Positions 63,785-64,000 of a stretch of DNA of 64,000 nucleotides are shown here, piece by piece. Positions within the stretch are counted from its first letter, which is position 1. The number at the start of each line of letters is the position of its first letter. The DNA lies in contig OY970823.1 in assembly GCA_963853835.1 (NCBI GenBank), forward strand, positions 5,040,001-5,104,000, in the 5' to 3' direction. The translations under genes and the position numbers were made by a program. The DNA comes from Calendula officinalis. Lineage: Eukaryota > Streptophyta > Magnoliopsida > Asterales > Asteraceae. Below the pieces are notes generated by a model, which saw only the letters and a list, made by a program, of their open reading frames with translations, did not search any database and was not told the origin of the DNA.

Positions 63785-64000
63785 CTTCCTCCGTATCAAA
63801 ATAAGTGACACAAATTGATTGTAATAAAAGTTAAATTACATTAAATTGGATAGTTAACGAGTGATGGGTCCTACATAATATGATTAAAGTGGGTTTAATG
63901 ATGTTTAAAAGTAAAAGTAAGGGTAAATGAGTCATTTTACTTTATTAAAAAAGATAGTTAGTTGGTATGGGTCTCATTATTTTTACCAAATAAGTAAAGT
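63785..64000. mobile_element. Stowaway-type MITE in an enolase intron, cut by the window edge
   Basis: TA followed by CTTCCTCCGTATCAAAATAA. The interior block (TAAAGTGGGTTTAATGATG..AAAAGTAAAAGTAAGGG) matches the inverted interior of other Stowaway copies in the window. The right end lies outside. Confidence 0.65.

Overview
The window is nuclear DNA of a flowering plant, almost certainly a eudicot. It has intron-containing plant genes (a cellulose-synthase-like A mannan synthase, the end of an enolase gene, a decayed Ulp1-type protease gene), AT-rich introns, and plant-type transposons: two lineages of Ty3-gypsy chromovirus, CACTA, hAT, Stowaway, Helitron, tRNA-derived SINEs and an RT-zinc-binding LINE. 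Several repeat styles look asterid or Asteraceae-like to me, but that is an impression, not proof. There is no organellar, bacterial or CRISPR signal.

Layout. 1-3.9 kb: minus-strand Ulp1-like (C48) protease gene with breaks in its reading frame. 4.3-6.4 kb: four different non-autonomous elements lying head to tail inside (TA)n microsatellite, one of them a 729-bp near-perfect palindrome. 6.5-8.2 kb: a solo gypsy LTR in minus orientation, sitting in repetitive non-coding DNA. 11.6-34.6 kb: one complete CSLA gene on the minus strand. Its nine exons join in frame to 533 codons, the usual length for the family. The introns carry almost every plant transposon type. Intron 3 alone is about 14.7 kb and holds a complete 8.49-kb gypsy element (perfect 5-bp target duplication, nearly identical LTRs), Stowaway and hAT-like MITEs, a palindrome-rich TIR element and two SINEs.

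35.4-40.8 kb: a truncated, apparently non-coding minus-strand LTR element (5' LTR, primer-binding site and internal DNA, no 3' LTR) just upstream of the CSLA promoter. 41.9-44.7 kb: a Helitron carrying decayed exons of the coatomer beta' subunit. 46.2-51.5 kb: a complete Reina-like chromovirus with a 5-bp TSD and two in-frame stops. 52.6-55.7 kb: a non-autonomous CACTA element. 56.1-60.4 kb: a second Helitron of the same family, on the minus strand, containing a tandem array interrupted by a MITE and a 5'-truncated LINE. 61.1-62.0 kb: a 669-bp hAT MITE next to a decayed hAT transposase fragment. 63.45-63.73 kb: the last two exons of a minus-strand enolase gene that continues past the right edge.

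Only two genes look functional: CSLA (Golgi mannan/glucomannan backbone synthesis) and enolase (glycolysis). They are unrelated in function; everything between them is layered transposon insertion. The most striking observations are the stack of elements in one TA microsatellite, the long palindrome, the gene-capturing Helitron, the repeated palindrome AATCACATGTGATT shared by three loci, and a CSLA gene that keeps its frame across very large introns.
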